Positions 43,742 to 53,059 of a stretch of DNA of 60,460 nucleotides are shown one piece after another. The notes beneath the pieces are model-generated. The model searched no databases, was not told the DNA's origin, and saw only the letters and a list, made by a program, of their open reading frames with translations. Within the stretch, counting starts at the first letter, position 1. Each line of letters starts with the position of its first letter. The translations under genes were made by a program, and so were the position numbers. The DNA is from Spirochaetes bacterium ADurb.Bin218. Lineage in GTDB: Bacteria > Spirochaetota > UBA4802 > UBA5550. Location of the stretch: positions 1 through 60,460 of the forward strand of contig MWCI01000012.1 in assembly GCA_002069965.1 (NCBI GenBank). Direction: 5' to 3'.

Positions 43742-44065
43742 ATGAGCGATTACATAAGAAAAAGATTGTTTCAGGGATTCATATGCTTGCATATTTTGCA
43801 TCATGCTGTGGAGGAATCTGTTTATGGCAGTGCTATGATTGAAGAGTTAAGCCGCCATGGGTATAAGTTAAGCCCTGGAACATTGTATCCAATACTACAT
43901 AGTCTTGAAAAGGAAGGATTTTTGGAGAGTTTCCAGGAGAACGTTTCTGGGAAAATAAGAAAATACTATAGGGCAACTCAAAAGGGATTAGATGAGTTGC
44001 AGAATGTAAAAAAATATTTAAAAGAGCTTGTTAATGAAATAGTTGTGGATGAGAAAAATGAATAA
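43742..44065 (+). CDS. PadR family transcriptional regulator
   Basis: A 107-residue winged-helix regulator. The PadR signature is clear: LHILHHAVEESVYGSAMIEE, LSPGTLYPILHSLEKEGFLE and RKYYRATQKGLDEL. PadR proteins usually repress a nearby transporter in response to a small toxic molecule. The MFS transporter gene begins inside its last codons (ATGAATAA), a typical repressor-exporter pair. GGGGAAA lies before the ATG. Confidence 0.92.
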   Translation: MSDYIRKRLFQGFICLHILHHAVEESVYGSAMIEELSRHGYKLSPGTLYPILHSLEKEGFLESFQENVSGKIRKYYRATQKGLDELQNVKKYLKELVNEIVVDEKNE

Positions 44066-45245
44066 ATCAAAGAATGAAATTGCAGATTTTTTTGGCCTTA
44101 ATAGGAGTATGGTAACAATGCTTTTTATGGTGATTCTCCTTGGCCTTGGGGAAAAAATGGGAGAGCGTTTTTTGCCTGTATATATAATGGCCATCGGGGG
44201 GTCTGCTTATGTTGTTGGTTTTTTAAATGCAATGGATAATTTTCTCAGTGCAATTTATTCATTTATTGGTGGATTTATTTCTGATCGAATTGGATATAAA
44301 AATGCTTTAATTATTTTTACAATATTATCTATGGTTGGATATTTGGTGGTAATAGTATTTCCTTTTTGGGAAGCTGTTATTTTTGGTGCAGTTTTTTTTA
44401 TTTCATGGACAGCTCTATCTTTGCCGGCAATTCTTTCACTTGTATCAGCAACTGTGAGATTTGAAAAGCAAACCATGGGTGTTACAATGCACTCCCTTGT
44501 TCGAAGAATCCCAATGGCCATTGGACCTGTGCTTGGAGGAATTTTGATTTCTTTTTATGGCATAGAAAAAGGTGCTCGACTGGCATTTGCAGTGGCCTTT
44601 GTTTTTGGTATTATTGCACTGTGGTTTATATGGAAATATATAGAGCAGAAACAGGAACCTTATCAACCTTTGCGTATTGGTGAATCCTTTAAAAAAATGT
44701 CTCCTGAGCTTCGATGGCTTTTATTGAGTGATATTTTTGTGAGATTTGCAGAACAGATACCATATGCCTTTGTTGTTGTATGGGTTATGGATGTTAATAA
44801 ATTTTCGGCAATGGATTTTAGTTTTCTTACAGTGGTAGAGATGGTTGTTGCAATATTAATATATATACCAGTTGCATGGCTTTCAGAAAGAGTAGCGAAT
44901 AAAAATATAGTTGCAATTACCTTTGGCTTTTTTACCTTGTTCCCATTTGCTCTTATGTTGTCTCACACAATGCCAATGCTTATTTTTGCTTTTGTAATCA
45001 GAGGTTTAAAAGAATTTGGTGAACCAACAAGAAAGGCTCTAATAGTTAAACTTGCTCCTGAAGGGGCTAAGGCTTCTGTATATGGAACTTATTATTTATT
45101 ACGAGATATTTTTGTTTCAATGGCTGCTTTGTCAAGTGCTTGGTTATGGCTTAAGTCTCCAGAGGTGAATTTTATTACTGCAGGTTGTTTTGGTATGCTC
45201 GGGACGCTCATTTTTATAATGTATGGTAAAGATAGTAGATCTTAA
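44058..45245 (+). CDS. MFS transporter
   Basis: A 395-residue, 12-helix major facilitator. Motif A is visible (GGFISDRIGYKNALI), along with GPVLGGILISFYG. The ATG at 44058 overlaps the padR stop; ATG 44049 is another option. The pairing with PadR suggests export of a drug or phenolic-type compound, but the substrate is unknown. A bidirectional hairpin terminator follows immediately. Confidence 0.85.
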   Translation: MNKSKNEIADFFGLNRSMVTMLFMVILLGLGEKMGERFLPVYIMAIGGSAYVVGFLNAMDNFLSAIYSFIGGFISDRIGYKNALIIFTILSMVGYLVVIVFPFWEAVIFGAVFFISWTALSLPAILSLVSATVRFEKQTMGVTMHSLVRRIPMAIGPVLGGILISFYGIEKGARLAFAVAFVFGIIALWFIWKYIEQKQEPYQPLRIGESFKKMSPELRWLLLSDIFVRFAEQIPYAFVVVWVMDVNKFSAMDFSFLTVVEMVVAILIYIPVAWLSERVANKNIVAITFGFFTLFPFALMLSHTMPMLIFAFVIRGLKEFGEPTRKALIVKLAPEGAKASVYGTYYLLRDIFVSMAALSSAWLWLKSPEVNFITAGCFGMLGTLIFIMYGKDSRS

Positions 45246-45278
45246 ATAGAAGGAGGTTGATTACCCCCTTCTATTTAA
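45242..45278. terminator. Bidirectional terminator between MFS and nitroreductase genes
   Basis: TTAAATAGAAGG / CCTTCTATTTAA is a perfect 12-bp stem with a GGTTGATTACCC-rich loop, overlapping the MFS stop codon and reaching to 8 bases before the convergent nitroreductase gene. Confidence 0.75.
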
Positions 45279-45285
45279 GTTATTT

Positions 45286-46104
45286 TTATCTCCAGTCTAT
45301 AGTGATACTTCTTTTAGGTATTCTGCTGTATTTAAATAGCGGATATCCCAAAAGCATAGTGCCCTGGATAATGTTACCTTCTGGCATAGCTAAAGCTTCT
45401 TTGAGAGGACCATAGGTCATGGCACACCATGTGAAAAAACCTCCCCAGCAGGCACCAAGTCCCAGAGATGGAGCAATGAGTTCCATATGAGCTAACGCTA
45501 TGGAACAGGCTGCTGCAGTATTGGGATTTGACTTCTTTCCATGGGCAATTGCCAATACAGGGCAGTTATGAGTAATTACATCAATTCCAAAGTCCCAGGC
45601 TTTAGTTATCATGTCAAAGTGCATGGATTTTGCAATTTCAGGGGAAGATTCCTCCATTGACTTCATCCACTGAATTACAAGTGATACTAAGGATTTGATT
45701 TTTTCCCTTTCTGTATATATAATCCATTCAACAGGTCTTGAGTTGTGACCTGATGGGGCAAAGGCTGTTATCTCCATGAGCTTTTCGAGTTTTTCTCTTT
45801 CAACATTATCCTTGCGAAATCTTCTAACAGATCTTCTGGCTTTGAAGTAATTTTCAATTACATTCACTCCAGGATTCCAGTTTTTATCAATGGGATCGCA
45901 GTCTTCAGCTTTCATTGTTGTAAGGCTTAGAGCTCCTGTTGGGCATACTGCAACACAGTGTCCACAGTTTATGCAGATTGACTCAGCCTTTGGGGATACT
46001 TCAGGGAATTCCCCTTCCTTCATGGTTATAATCTGCATTGGGCATTCCATAACACATATTTTATCCTGTTTGCATTTTGAGTTATCAATAGTTATTAAGG
46101 CCAT
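45286..46104 (-). CDS. Ferredoxin-nitroreductase fusion protein
   Basis: A 272-residue protein with an N-terminal 2[4Fe-4S] ferredoxin domain (about 1-60; CKQDKICVMECP and CINCGHCVAVCP) and an FMN-dependent nitroreductase domain (about 85-272; ARRSVRRFRKDNVERE, FAPSGHNSRPVEW, and GLGACWGGFF). The fused ferredoxin can feed electrons directly to the flavin. Such fusions occur mostly in anaerobes and reduce nitro compounds, quinones or unknown substrates. An AAGAGG ribosome site precedes the ATG. Confidence 0.9.
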   Translation of the reverse strand: MALITIDNSKCKQDKICVMECPMQIITMKEGEFPEVSPKAESICINCGHCVAVCPTGALSLTTMKAEDCDPIDKNWNPGVNVIENYFKARRSVRRFRKDNVEREKLEKLMEITAFAPSGHNSRPVEWIIYTEREKIKSLVSLVIQWMKSMEESSPEIAKSMHFDMITKAWDFGIDVITHNCPVLAIAHGKKSNPNTAAACSIALAHMELIAPSLGLGACWGGFFTWCAMTYGPLKEALAMPEGNIIQGTMLLGYPLFKYSRIPKRSITIDWR

Positions 46105-46417
46105 ATATACCTCTTAAAGTTTGATTTTTGCTTTTTTTAAAGTCCTATGGTTTTCTGTCTATAATAAATTGCATTTTATATTTTGCTTTTATCCTTGACT
46201 GATGGCAGTGCACTTTGTAATTTTATTAAATCAGTAAGAATCTTTAAAAATACTTCTTGGTATAAAGTAATAAATTTATAAAAACTCTTGGCCTGAGCAT
46301 AAGCATTTTTTTGTATAAAAAATTTAAGGAAGAAATTCTGTTATTCCATATAAAGATTAAGGAATTAACATTGATTGAATATAGATTTTTATGAAAAAAT
46401 ATTTTTCTGGAGATTTT
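46105..46417. other. Intergenic region, no gene seen
   Basis: This 313-base AT-rich gap separates the divergent nitroreductase and CoA-transferase genes and should contain both promoters. I could not place a convincing -35/-10 pair, RNA gene or repeat in it. Confidence 0.5.
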
Positions 46418-47596
46418 ATGAGTGCTCCTCTTGAAGGTATAAAAATACTTGATTTGACTCGTTATCTGCCTGGACCTTTTGCTACACAGCTTCTTGCTGA
46501 CTTTGGAGCAACAGTGATAAAAGTTGAAGAACCTGGAGGAGAGCTTGGGAGAGCTTTACCGCCCTTTGTCAGTGGCTATGGCACAAGATTTGCATCTGTA
46601 AACAGGAATAAAAAGAGCATAACTCTTAACCTTAAAAATGAAAAGGCAAGAGAAATTTTTTCTAAGTTAGTCTCAGAGTCAGATGTTCTTGTGGAGCAGT
46701 TCAGGCCTGGGGTTATGGACAAACTTGGCCTTGGATATGAGGATTTAAAAAAAATAAATGCAGGTCTTGTTTACTGTGCAATAACAGGCTATGGTCTCAC
46801 TGGCCCATGGAGGGAAAAGGCAGGTCATGATATTAACTATCTTAGTCTTTCTGGTGTTACAGCCCTTACAGCAACAAGAAATGGAGAACCAGTTATGTCC
46901 TCTGTCCAGATTGCAGATGTTGCAGGTGGAAGCCTTTATGCTGTAATAGCAATTTTGCTTGCACTTTTTAATAGAACCAGGACAGGGAAGGGGCAGCTTT
47001 GCGATATTTCAATGATGGATGGTGCTTTAAGTCTCCTTGCCTATACATTTGGGGAATGGAGTGGTAATGATAAACTTCCTTTGCCCGGGAGGGAGTTTTT
47101 GACAGGCGGTTTTGCAATGTATAATATATATAAATGCAAGGATGGCTCTTACGTGAGTCTTGGAGCAATTGAGCAAAAATTCTGGCATGGATTTTGTTCA
47201 AAACTAAAGAGAGAGGATCTCATTCCTTTACAATATATTCCGGAAAAACAGGATTATGTTATTGAAGAGCTTAGTAGTATATTTCTGGAGAAAACAAGGG
47301 ATGAGTGGGTTGCCTTTTTTGAAAGGGATGATATTTGCTTTACGCCAGTGCTTCGCCTTGATGAGGTTCCTCAGCAAGAGCAGGTTGCAGCTCGGGAGAT
47401 GATTATTAAAAGCCTTGACTTTATGGGAAGTGGCAAAGATATATTTATAACAGGAAATCCTGTAAAACTCAGCGATAGCCCCTGTAACATAAATATGACA
47501 TTCCCTGCAGTTGGAGAGCATAGTGAGGATATTTTACTGTCCCTTGGATATAGCCAGGAGGATATTGAAGATTTTAGAAGAGAAGGAGTTATTTAA
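46418..47596 (+). CDS. CaiB/BaiF family CoA-transferase
   Basis: A 392-residue class III CoA-transferase. The family start LEGIKILDLTRYLPGPFATQ, the LLADFGATVIKVEEPG block, NRNKKSITLNLK, FRPGVMDKLGLGY and the IADVAGG segment fit well. It moves CoA between carboxylic acids or racemises acyl-CoAs; no partner gene indicates the substrate. ATG 46418 was chosen for its GGAGATTTT; an upstream ATG at 46391 lacks a site. It converges with the Omp85-like gene, 1 base apart. Confidence 0.88.
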   Translation: MSAPLEGIKILDLTRYLPGPFATQLLADFGATVIKVEEPGGELGRALPPFVSGYGTRFASVNRNKKSITLNLKNEKAREIFSKLVSESDVLVEQFRPGVMDKLGLGYEDLKKINAGLVYCAITGYGLTGPWREKAGHDINYLSLSGVTALTATRNGEPVMSSVQIADVAGGSLYAVIAILLALFNRTRTGKGQLCDISMMDGALSLLAYTFGEWSGNDKLPLPGREFLTGGFAMYNIYKCKDGSYVSLGAIEQKFWHGFCSKLKREDLIPLQYIPEKQDYVIEELSSIFLEKTRDEWVAFFERDDICFTPVLRLDEVPQQEQVAAREMIIKSLDFMGSGKDIFITGNPVKLSDSPCNINMTFPAVGEHSEDILLSLGYSQEDIEDFRREGVI

Positions 47597-47597
47597 G

Positions 47598-48914
47598 CTA
47601 AAAGCTCATCCCAATATTTACGCTGAATTCGTTATATCCACTGTGGAGATTTTTTGCAATATTAAAACCCATGGCTGGAAGGGCGATATTTTTGAGATAG
47701 ACAAGAGTGCCTATCCCTGGTCCATAGTAGTGCGATGTTTCGTAATCATTTTTGTAAAATCCCTCTTCAAAAAAAGCAAGGGCAGTTACAACTCCCCATT
47801 TGAATTTAAGAACTGTTTGCTCAAAAGATAGTGTCCAGTTTATAAAATCATCTGCACAGAGAATATCTGCAGGAAGAGTTCGTGCTCCGTTCTTTCCTCC
47901 TATGACCTCTTCAAAGACCAATGGTTTGTTGCCATATTCACCCGATGAGAAAAAGCTAAGCCTTGACTGTTGGCTAACTTTATGATTGTATTCTGCCTTG
48001 TAGGAGCTAACATTGAAATAGTCAGAATTGCTGTTCATTGGAATATAGCCTATTGTCTTTACTTCTAATTTAGTTCCAAAATATAGATATTCATTGTGAT
48101 ATGTATTTTCGTATTTAGCAATTATTCCTGTAAGATAATTACTCATACCTTCAGGAATATTTAACCCTTCATTGTAGGAATAATCAACATTTGCTTTCCA
48201 TAAACCAGTGGTTGCAAAAATTTTTATGGTATCAGTGAAGCTGTAGCCCCCATCTACTCTTAAGAGGGTTTTTGATGCCTTATACTTGCTGAATATATTA
48301 TAGTCTGAATCACCCTTTTGATATATCTCATCTTTATGGCTTAGAAATATGGCTCCTCTAAAGTTTGAGTTAAGTATAGATTGATCAATATATCCAATAA
48401 TGAGCTTTTTGCTCTCTGGGGAGTAGATCCCACCGGTGAAGATTGTTTTACCATAGCCAAGAAAGTTGGTCTCCATAAGATATAATCCATAGGATGTTCC
48501 ATGTTTGTTACTGGAATACATTGGGATTGGAATTAAGGTCCACTTTTCTTTAAGGGAAATGATAATATCAACAGAATCGCCATTTCGATTATAGGAGATT
48601 GTAATATCGCTGAATAGATTTGTTTTTTTTAAATTATTAACTGCATCATAGGGATTAAAAGCAGATAGGGGATCTCCATTTTTTATCGTTATTCGAGAGA
48701 GGATCACAGAGGGGGATGTTTTTTTTATTCCATGAATTACTATTTCATTTACAGGTAGGTCTCCATTTTGAATAATAAATTTTTCCTTTTCATTGTTAAG
48801 AAATATGGCATCATAATTATTATCATTATCCAGAGTCTCTGCACTTAAAGAGGTATAAGCAATTAAAGATATAATTAAAACAGAGAGAGCTTTTATAATT
48901 CTTTTAATCTTCAT
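47598..48914 (-). CDS. Omp85/BamA-related outer-membrane protein with one POTRA domain
   Basis: A protein of 438 residues: signal peptide (about 1-23), a POTRA-like domain (about 48-122; VIHGIKKTSPSVILSRITIK and NLKKTNLFSDITI), and a C-terminal barrel ending in the Omp85-type aromatic strand. The barrel shows alternating strands (YGLYLMETNFLGYGKTIFTG). One POTRA instead of five means it is not the main BamA; it could assemble or translocate specific partners. The start ATG at 48914 overlaps the end of the mtaB gene (ATGAAGATTAA), suggesting coupling; an upstream ATG at 48944 is also possible. Confidence 0.75.
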   Translation of the reverse strand: MKIKRIIKALSVLIISLIAYTSLSAETLDNDNNYDAIFLNNEKEKFIIQNGDLPVNEIVIHGIKKTSPSVILSRITIKNGDPLSAFNPYDAVNNLKKTNLFSDITISYNRNGDSVDIIISLKEKWTLIPIPMYSSNKHGTSYGLYLMETNFLGYGKTIFTGGIYSPESKKLIIGYIDQSILNSNFRGAIFLSHKDEIYQKGDSDYNIFSKYKASKTLLRVDGGYSFTDTIKIFATTGLWKANVDYSYNEGLNIPEGMSNYLTGIIAKYENTYHNEYLYFGTKLEVKTIGYIPMNSNSDYFNVSSYKAEYNHKVSQQSRLSFFSSGEYGNKPLVFEEVIGGKNGARTLPADILCADDFINWTLSFEQTVLKFKWGVVTALAFFEEGFYKNDYETSHYYGPGIGTLVYLKNIALPAMGFNIAKNLHSGYNEFSVNIGMSF

Positions 48915-50160
48915 AGACACGGGCCGTGAGTTTATATTTTTCACATGCAGTGATTTTTATTTTATAAAATTCATTTTTCTTAAGATACCCTTCGATCTCT
49001 ACAGGGATATAATATTCTGTAAAGCCAGTTGTAGCTTTTCCGTTGAATTTTTCACTAAGGAGGATTCCATCTCTTCCACAAAATCTTTTATAAAAATGCT
49101 CTTTTTGTTTCATGTAAATATTTATGATTTTTTTGCTACGTTCACTCTTTATGTTCTCTGCAATTGAGTCAGGGAAAGAGGCTGCTGCTGTTCCAGGCCT
49201 TGGCGAATACCTGAAGGTGTGTATATGAGAAAATCCAACTTCTTGTATAAGAGAAATGGAATCTGCAAACTCCTCATCACTCTCACCTGGGAAACCAACA
49301 ATTAAGTCAGTTGTGAAGTTGAAGTCAGGCACAATTTTCTTTAGCTTTTCAGTGACAGAGATATAAAGATTTCTATCATAGGGTCGGTTCATTCTTTTAA
49401 GGACTGAGTCACTTCCGCTTTGAAGAGACAGGTGAAGGTGCTTTACCATTTTTTCATGGCCAAAGAGAGATATTAGTCTATCATCTGCGCATTCAGGATC
49501 AAGAGAAGTAAGATGAAGCCTGAAATTGCCATTGAGATTTAAGATCTTTTCTGTGAGATGGCCTAAGGTGCATCCTTCATAATTGTATTTGCCAATGTTT
49601 ACCCCTGTTAGAATTATTTCTTTGTATCCATTATCAAGTAGAGTTTTAAACTCATCCAATATATCACAGTCAGATCTGCTTTGGGGCTTTCCTCTTGTGT
49701 ATGGAATAATGCAGTAAGAGCAGAAGTTATCGCATCCATCCTGAATCTTGAGGTTGATTCTGTTAATAGAAGATTTAACAGCAGCTTCAAAATTAAATCT
49801 TGCAGGAGCAGAAGCCGAAATTTTAGTTCTTTTGGTGATTATATCAGGTATGAGGTATTTATGGTCATTGGAAACATATATTATATCATTAATTTGTTTT
49901 ACGGAATCAGTGGCACATCCTGTGACTATTATTTGTCCTTTGCCTGAATTTTTTTCTATCTGGTCCATGGCTCTATATATGAGCTGGCGCGTCTTTCTTT
50001 CGCTTCTGAGGGTCACAGCGCATGAGTTTATAATATAAATATCAGCATCTCCCTCAAAGACTATTGAGTGGCCCATATTCTGCAAGGTTGTGGATATAGA
50101 TTCAATTTCAGACTGGTTGAGCCTGCATCCAAGAGATTCTATTTTGATTTTCAATTTCAC
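48904..50160 (-). CDS. mtaB: tRNA methylthiotransferase MtaB
   Basis: A 418-residue radical-SAM enzyme that adds a methylthio group to t6A37 of tRNA. It has the N-terminal MTTase domain (ESLGCRLNQSEIESI with the first cluster Cys, INSCAVT, VTGCATD), the radical-SAM core with CDNFCSYC (Cys x3), and a C-terminal TRAM domain. SLGCRLN identifies the MtaB branch over MiaB. The GTG at 50160 has GGGG just upstream; a TTG nine bases earlier is also open. Two Fe-S clusters are required, consistent with the nifUS genes in the window. Confidence 0.9.
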   Translation of the reverse strand: MKLKIKIESLGCRLNQSEIESISTTLQNMGHSIVFEGDADIYIINSCAVTLRSERKTRQLIYRAMDQIEKNSGKGQIIVTGCATDSVKQINDIIYVSNDHKYLIPDIITKRTKISASAPARFNFEAAVKSSINRINLKIQDGCDNFCSYCIIPYTRGKPQSRSDCDILDEFKTLLDNGYKEIILTGVNIGKYNYEGCTLGHLTEKILNLNGNFRLHLTSLDPECADDRLISLFGHEKMVKHLHLSLQSGSDSVLKRMNRPYDRNLYISVTEKLKKIVPDFNFTTDLIVGFPGESDEEFADSISLIQEVGFSHIHTFRYSPRPGTAAASFPDSIAENIKSERSKKIINIYMKQKEHFYKRFCGRDGILLSEKFNGKATTGFTEYYIPVEIEGYLKKNEFYKIKITACEKYKLTARVYED

Positions 50161-50292
50161 AAACCCCAAAAAATTTTTAAATAAAAGCTTTTTTATGGAA
50201 TTTATTTGTCAAGTTATCTTTGATTCTTAAATTATATATTGACATTATATTTTTAAAAGAGTTATCTAAACAAAAAAACAAGAGAGAAATTT

Positions 50293-50478
50293 ATGCCACC
50301 GAATATGCAACCACAATACAACAGGGTTATAGAGTTAGATCGCTCTTTACGTAAAAGTATAGCTGAGTATTATTTTGCACTTAAAGGACTTAATGATCCA
50401 GTTAAAGCAGTAGAACTTCTTGCAAGTCATGTTGCCATCATGGTTGAGATGATTAAGGATCTCAAAAGTAGTGAATAA
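50293..50478 (+). CDS. 61-residue helical protein, unknown function
   Basis: A short soluble protein that is almost wholly helical (IELDRSLRKSIAEYYFAL, then AVELLASHVAIMVEMIKDL). An AGAGAG ribosome site precedes the ATG, a good stem-loop follows the stop, and the codon use resembles its neighbours, all of which support a real gene. I cannot name a family. It stands between divergent mtaB and a convergent acetyl-CoA transferase gene. Confidence 0.6.
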   Translation: MPPNMQPQYNRVIELDRSLRKSIAEYYFALKGLNDPVKAVELLASHVAIMVEMIKDLKSSE

Positions 50479-50488
50479 GATTTTGGTA

Positions 50489-50518
50489 AAATAGCTGACC
50501 CCGGAGGGCCAGCTATTT
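50489..50518. terminator. Terminator between the 61-residue protein and the CoA-transferase
   Basis: AAATAGCTG / CAGCTATTT is a perfect 9-bp stem around ACCCCGGAGGGC, which can pair further (CCC/GGG). It lies between convergent stops. Confidence 0.7.
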
Positions 50519-50527
50519 CTGGCTGTG

Positions 50528-52720
50528 TCAAAGTTTTTTGTGGTTTCTAAGGGCAAATACTACCATTTTCCTGAGTATGCGCTCTTTAACAGACGAGGGC
50601 TTTGCAAGTTCCATCATTTCCAGATATTTTGCTGCTTGCTTTGGAATAGGCCTGAAGAGCTCGAGGAATAGTCCACTTACAAGTTTTAGAGGATGACCTG
50701 TAGCAAGGGCCTTCATAGCCTTTAAAGATCCACCAAGTGCAATTTCGTTTTCTGTAAGATCTGTTCCAAATGGGAATGGTTGGAAGTAGCCTTGAGCCTG
50801 GTATGGCTTAAGTAGAGATTCATATTTCTCAGGATAGTTATTCCTGTATTCTGGAGGTATCTCATAATGAGCAGGAACCTTTCCAGCAGCTTTTGCCTGC
50901 TTCAAGAGTTCATCCTGGAATCTTGAATCTGCGACTTTTATCATTTCCATTATAACATCTTTGTCTGGTTTGCCACGGAGATCTGCAATTCCATATTCAG
51001 TTACAATAATATCTCTAAGGTGCTTTGGAATTGAGCAGTGTCCATATTTAAACACGATATTGGATTTCAAGGTTTTTCCTGTTCCCCTTGTGCTTCTTAT
51101 CATCATAATAAGTCGTCCATCAGGCAGAGCGTGTGCCATTGATACAAAGTTATACTGTCCACCAATCCCGCTTATGACTCTTCCATCTTCCAGTTGATCA
51201 GAGGCAACTGCACCAAATACGTTTGCAATCATTCCAGCATTGACAAATCGGCCGTCTTTTCTCTGTAAGGCTCTAAGCTCTTCTCCACCATAGAGTTGGT
51301 TTACCTTTTCTACTCCGGACATGCCAAATTGTGATCTCTCTTCTTCGCTCATCTCGTTGAGAGCATTATAGAAAGCGCGTGGTCCTATAAAAAATGCTCC
51401 CAGTATAACCTTTCCACCATGGAGCTTTTTGCCCAGGAGCTTTTTAATTTCTGAAAGATTTTTTGAATCGCTTAGGTCACATGAATATTTTGTTCCGTTA
51501 TCATCAATGTGATCTCCATTGAAACTAAGGCCTGCTTTCAAGATTCCAAAGTCACAGAGGAATTTAAAATCTTCTTCATTTAGTTTATAGTGTATTGCCT
51601 TCATATCAAGGAGCATTTCTATGATATTAGAAGGTATATTCTCTGGATCAAGCTTTTCAGCATTGATGAGTTTCATCAAAGGAATGCTATCAAATACCTT
51701 TCGCTTTAGTATGCCCTTTTTGTACATCTGCATAAAGGCATCAACGAACATCTCAGAGGAGCCATATAGTCCTTTATTAAAGTGTCCGGTATCGCCATAT
51801 TCTGTTATGAGCTTTTCGTATCGCTTTGTAATGCCAGCTTTTTCAAGAATCTCCTGATAAATATCATGATGGTCATTTCGCATAACAAGCCCAGAAACAA
51901 TTGCATCACCAAGGGAACCTATTCCCACCTGTATGGTGCCTCCGTCTTTTATGAGGGTGCTTACGTGTAATCCTATCATGTGGTCACGGAGAGGAACAGC
52001 ATCCTTTGGAGGTCCAAAGAGAGGGTAGTCATATTGTGGACCTGTAAGGAGTATATCCACTTCACTTCCATCAAATATGGCGTCTCCATACATAAAAGGC
52101 ATGTTCTTGTTTACCTCAGCAACTACAGCAACCTTTTCACCCTTTGCTCTCTTTTTCTTTAGTTCTGCCATAGCGCCAATTGTTATGTCAGTGTTGCATC
52201 CAAGGGAATACATCATCTTGCCATCAATTTCTCTACAACCAAGCAAAAGCCCAAGAACATTAACCCCAAAAGCAATGGCATCGCGCACAACATGAGTATA
52301 ATTTGAATTGAGATGATTTTGCTGAGCCTCTGGAGTATGGAGATAACCACCCGCTTTGTTAAAAAACTCATAAACTGCAACATTTTTTGGCAATTTACCA
52401 GCTCTAAAATCGAGCATGTAGTCAAACTCTGGAGTACCTTCAAAAACTCTATCTGCCAGAGGTCCCAAAAATCTTTTTTCCAGTTCAGAATGCCCCCTGG
52501 GTTTTTCCAGAGCCAGAGCTGTTACTATATCAAGCTTAATCTCTGGATCCTCCTTTGCCCTGCGATAAAGTTCATTGATAAGAAGAATTGGTTTTCCAAG
52601 AGCAAGAGTCATACCAAATTTGATATCCTTACCAACATGAGCAATAATCTCATCAACTGTTTTCTTGACATCATCTGTTACAACCCCTGTTCCTGAAGGT
52701 AGGCCTGCATTAAGATTCAT
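50528..52720 (-). CDS. Acetyl-CoA hydrolase/transferase family protein
   Basis: A 730-residue member of the acetyl-CoA hydrolase / 4-hydroxybutyrate CoA-transferase family. The N-terminal half has the CoA-transferase fold (LLLGCREIDGKMMYSLGCN, KDGGTIQVGIGSLGDAI); the C-terminal half carries GIGGQYNFV and DIIVTEYGIADLRGK, the standard family signatures. It is longer than the usual 430-650 residues, like some proteobacterial relatives. Role: moving CoA between acetate and other acids, probably in fermentation. A strong GGGGGG ribosome site precedes the ATG. Confidence 0.85.
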   Translation of the reverse strand: MNLNAGLPSGTGVVTDDVKKTVDEIIAHVGKDIKFGMTLALGKPILLINELYRRAKEDPEIKLDIVTALALEKPRGHSELEKRFLGPLADRVFEGTPEFDYMLDFRAGKLPKNVAVYEFFNKAGGYLHTPEAQQNHLNSNYTHVVRDAIAFGVNVLGLLLGCREIDGKMMYSLGCNTDITIGAMAELKKKRAKGEKVAVVAEVNKNMPFMYGDAIFDGSEVDILLTGPQYDYPLFGPPKDAVPLRDHMIGLHVSTLIKDGGTIQVGIGSLGDAIVSGLVMRNDHHDIYQEILEKAGITKRYEKLITEYGDTGHFNKGLYGSSEMFVDAFMQMYKKGILKRKVFDSIPLMKLINAEKLDPENIPSNIIEMLLDMKAIHYKLNEEDFKFLCDFGILKAGLSFNGDHIDDNGTKYSCDLSDSKNLSEIKKLLGKKLHGGKVILGAFFIGPRAFYNALNEMSEEERSQFGMSGVEKVNQLYGGEELRALQRKDGRFVNAGMIANVFGAVASDQLEDGRVISGIGGQYNFVSMAHALPDGRLIMMIRSTRGTGKTLKSNIVFKYGHCSIPKHLRDIIVTEYGIADLRGKPDKDVIMEMIKVADSRFQDELLKQAKAAGKVPAHYEIPPEYRNNYPEKYESLLKPYQAQGYFQPFPFGTDLTENEIALGGSLKAMKALATGHPLKLVSGLFLELFRPIPKQAAKYLEMMELAKPSSVKERILRKMVVFALRNHKKL

Positions 52721-53001
52721 TTTATATTTCCCCCCATATATTTTTTGATTTTAATTTGATTAAAACCTTTTCGGTTCTTAATTTAAAATGTATGATTTTG
52801 ATTTTACCATTAATCTTTGCATATTATTGAGTATAATATAACTAAACATTTTAAAAAAATATACAATTTTTTTAGAAATTGAAAAATTTTTTTATAATTT
52901 ATAAGAAAAATAATACAAATTTTGTTATTTTGTTTTATTTTTATGTTATTTTTTTACTAAGAGTTAAATTTATAATAGTTTTATTTTTAAGGACTTTGTT
53001 T
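52721..53001. other. AT-rich intergenic region
   Basis: A very AT-rich gap with long runs of T and A. On the plus strand a consensus TATAAT lies at 52971-52976, 25 bases before a short hydrophobic ORF; a -35 is not clear. No other gene was seen. Confidence 0.45.
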
Positions 53002-53058
53002 ATGAGGGTTTTATTTGGTTTGTTGTTGCTCTTAATTTGCCTTTTATCTCTGAAGTAG
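53002..53058 (+). CDS. Possible 18-residue hydrophobic peptide
   Basis: The frame encodes MRVLFGLLLLLICLLSLK and then TAG. AAGGA lies 7 bases before the ATG and a consensus TATAAT is 26 bases upstream, so both transcription and translation are plausible. A single basic end-residue at each side and a fully hydrophobic centre resemble small membrane peptides such as Ibs/Sib-type or other type I toxins. No antisense RNA could be identified. It converges on the large signalling gene with a 1-base gap. Confidence 0.35.
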   Translation: MRVLFGLLLLLICLLSLK

Positions 53059-53059
53059 C

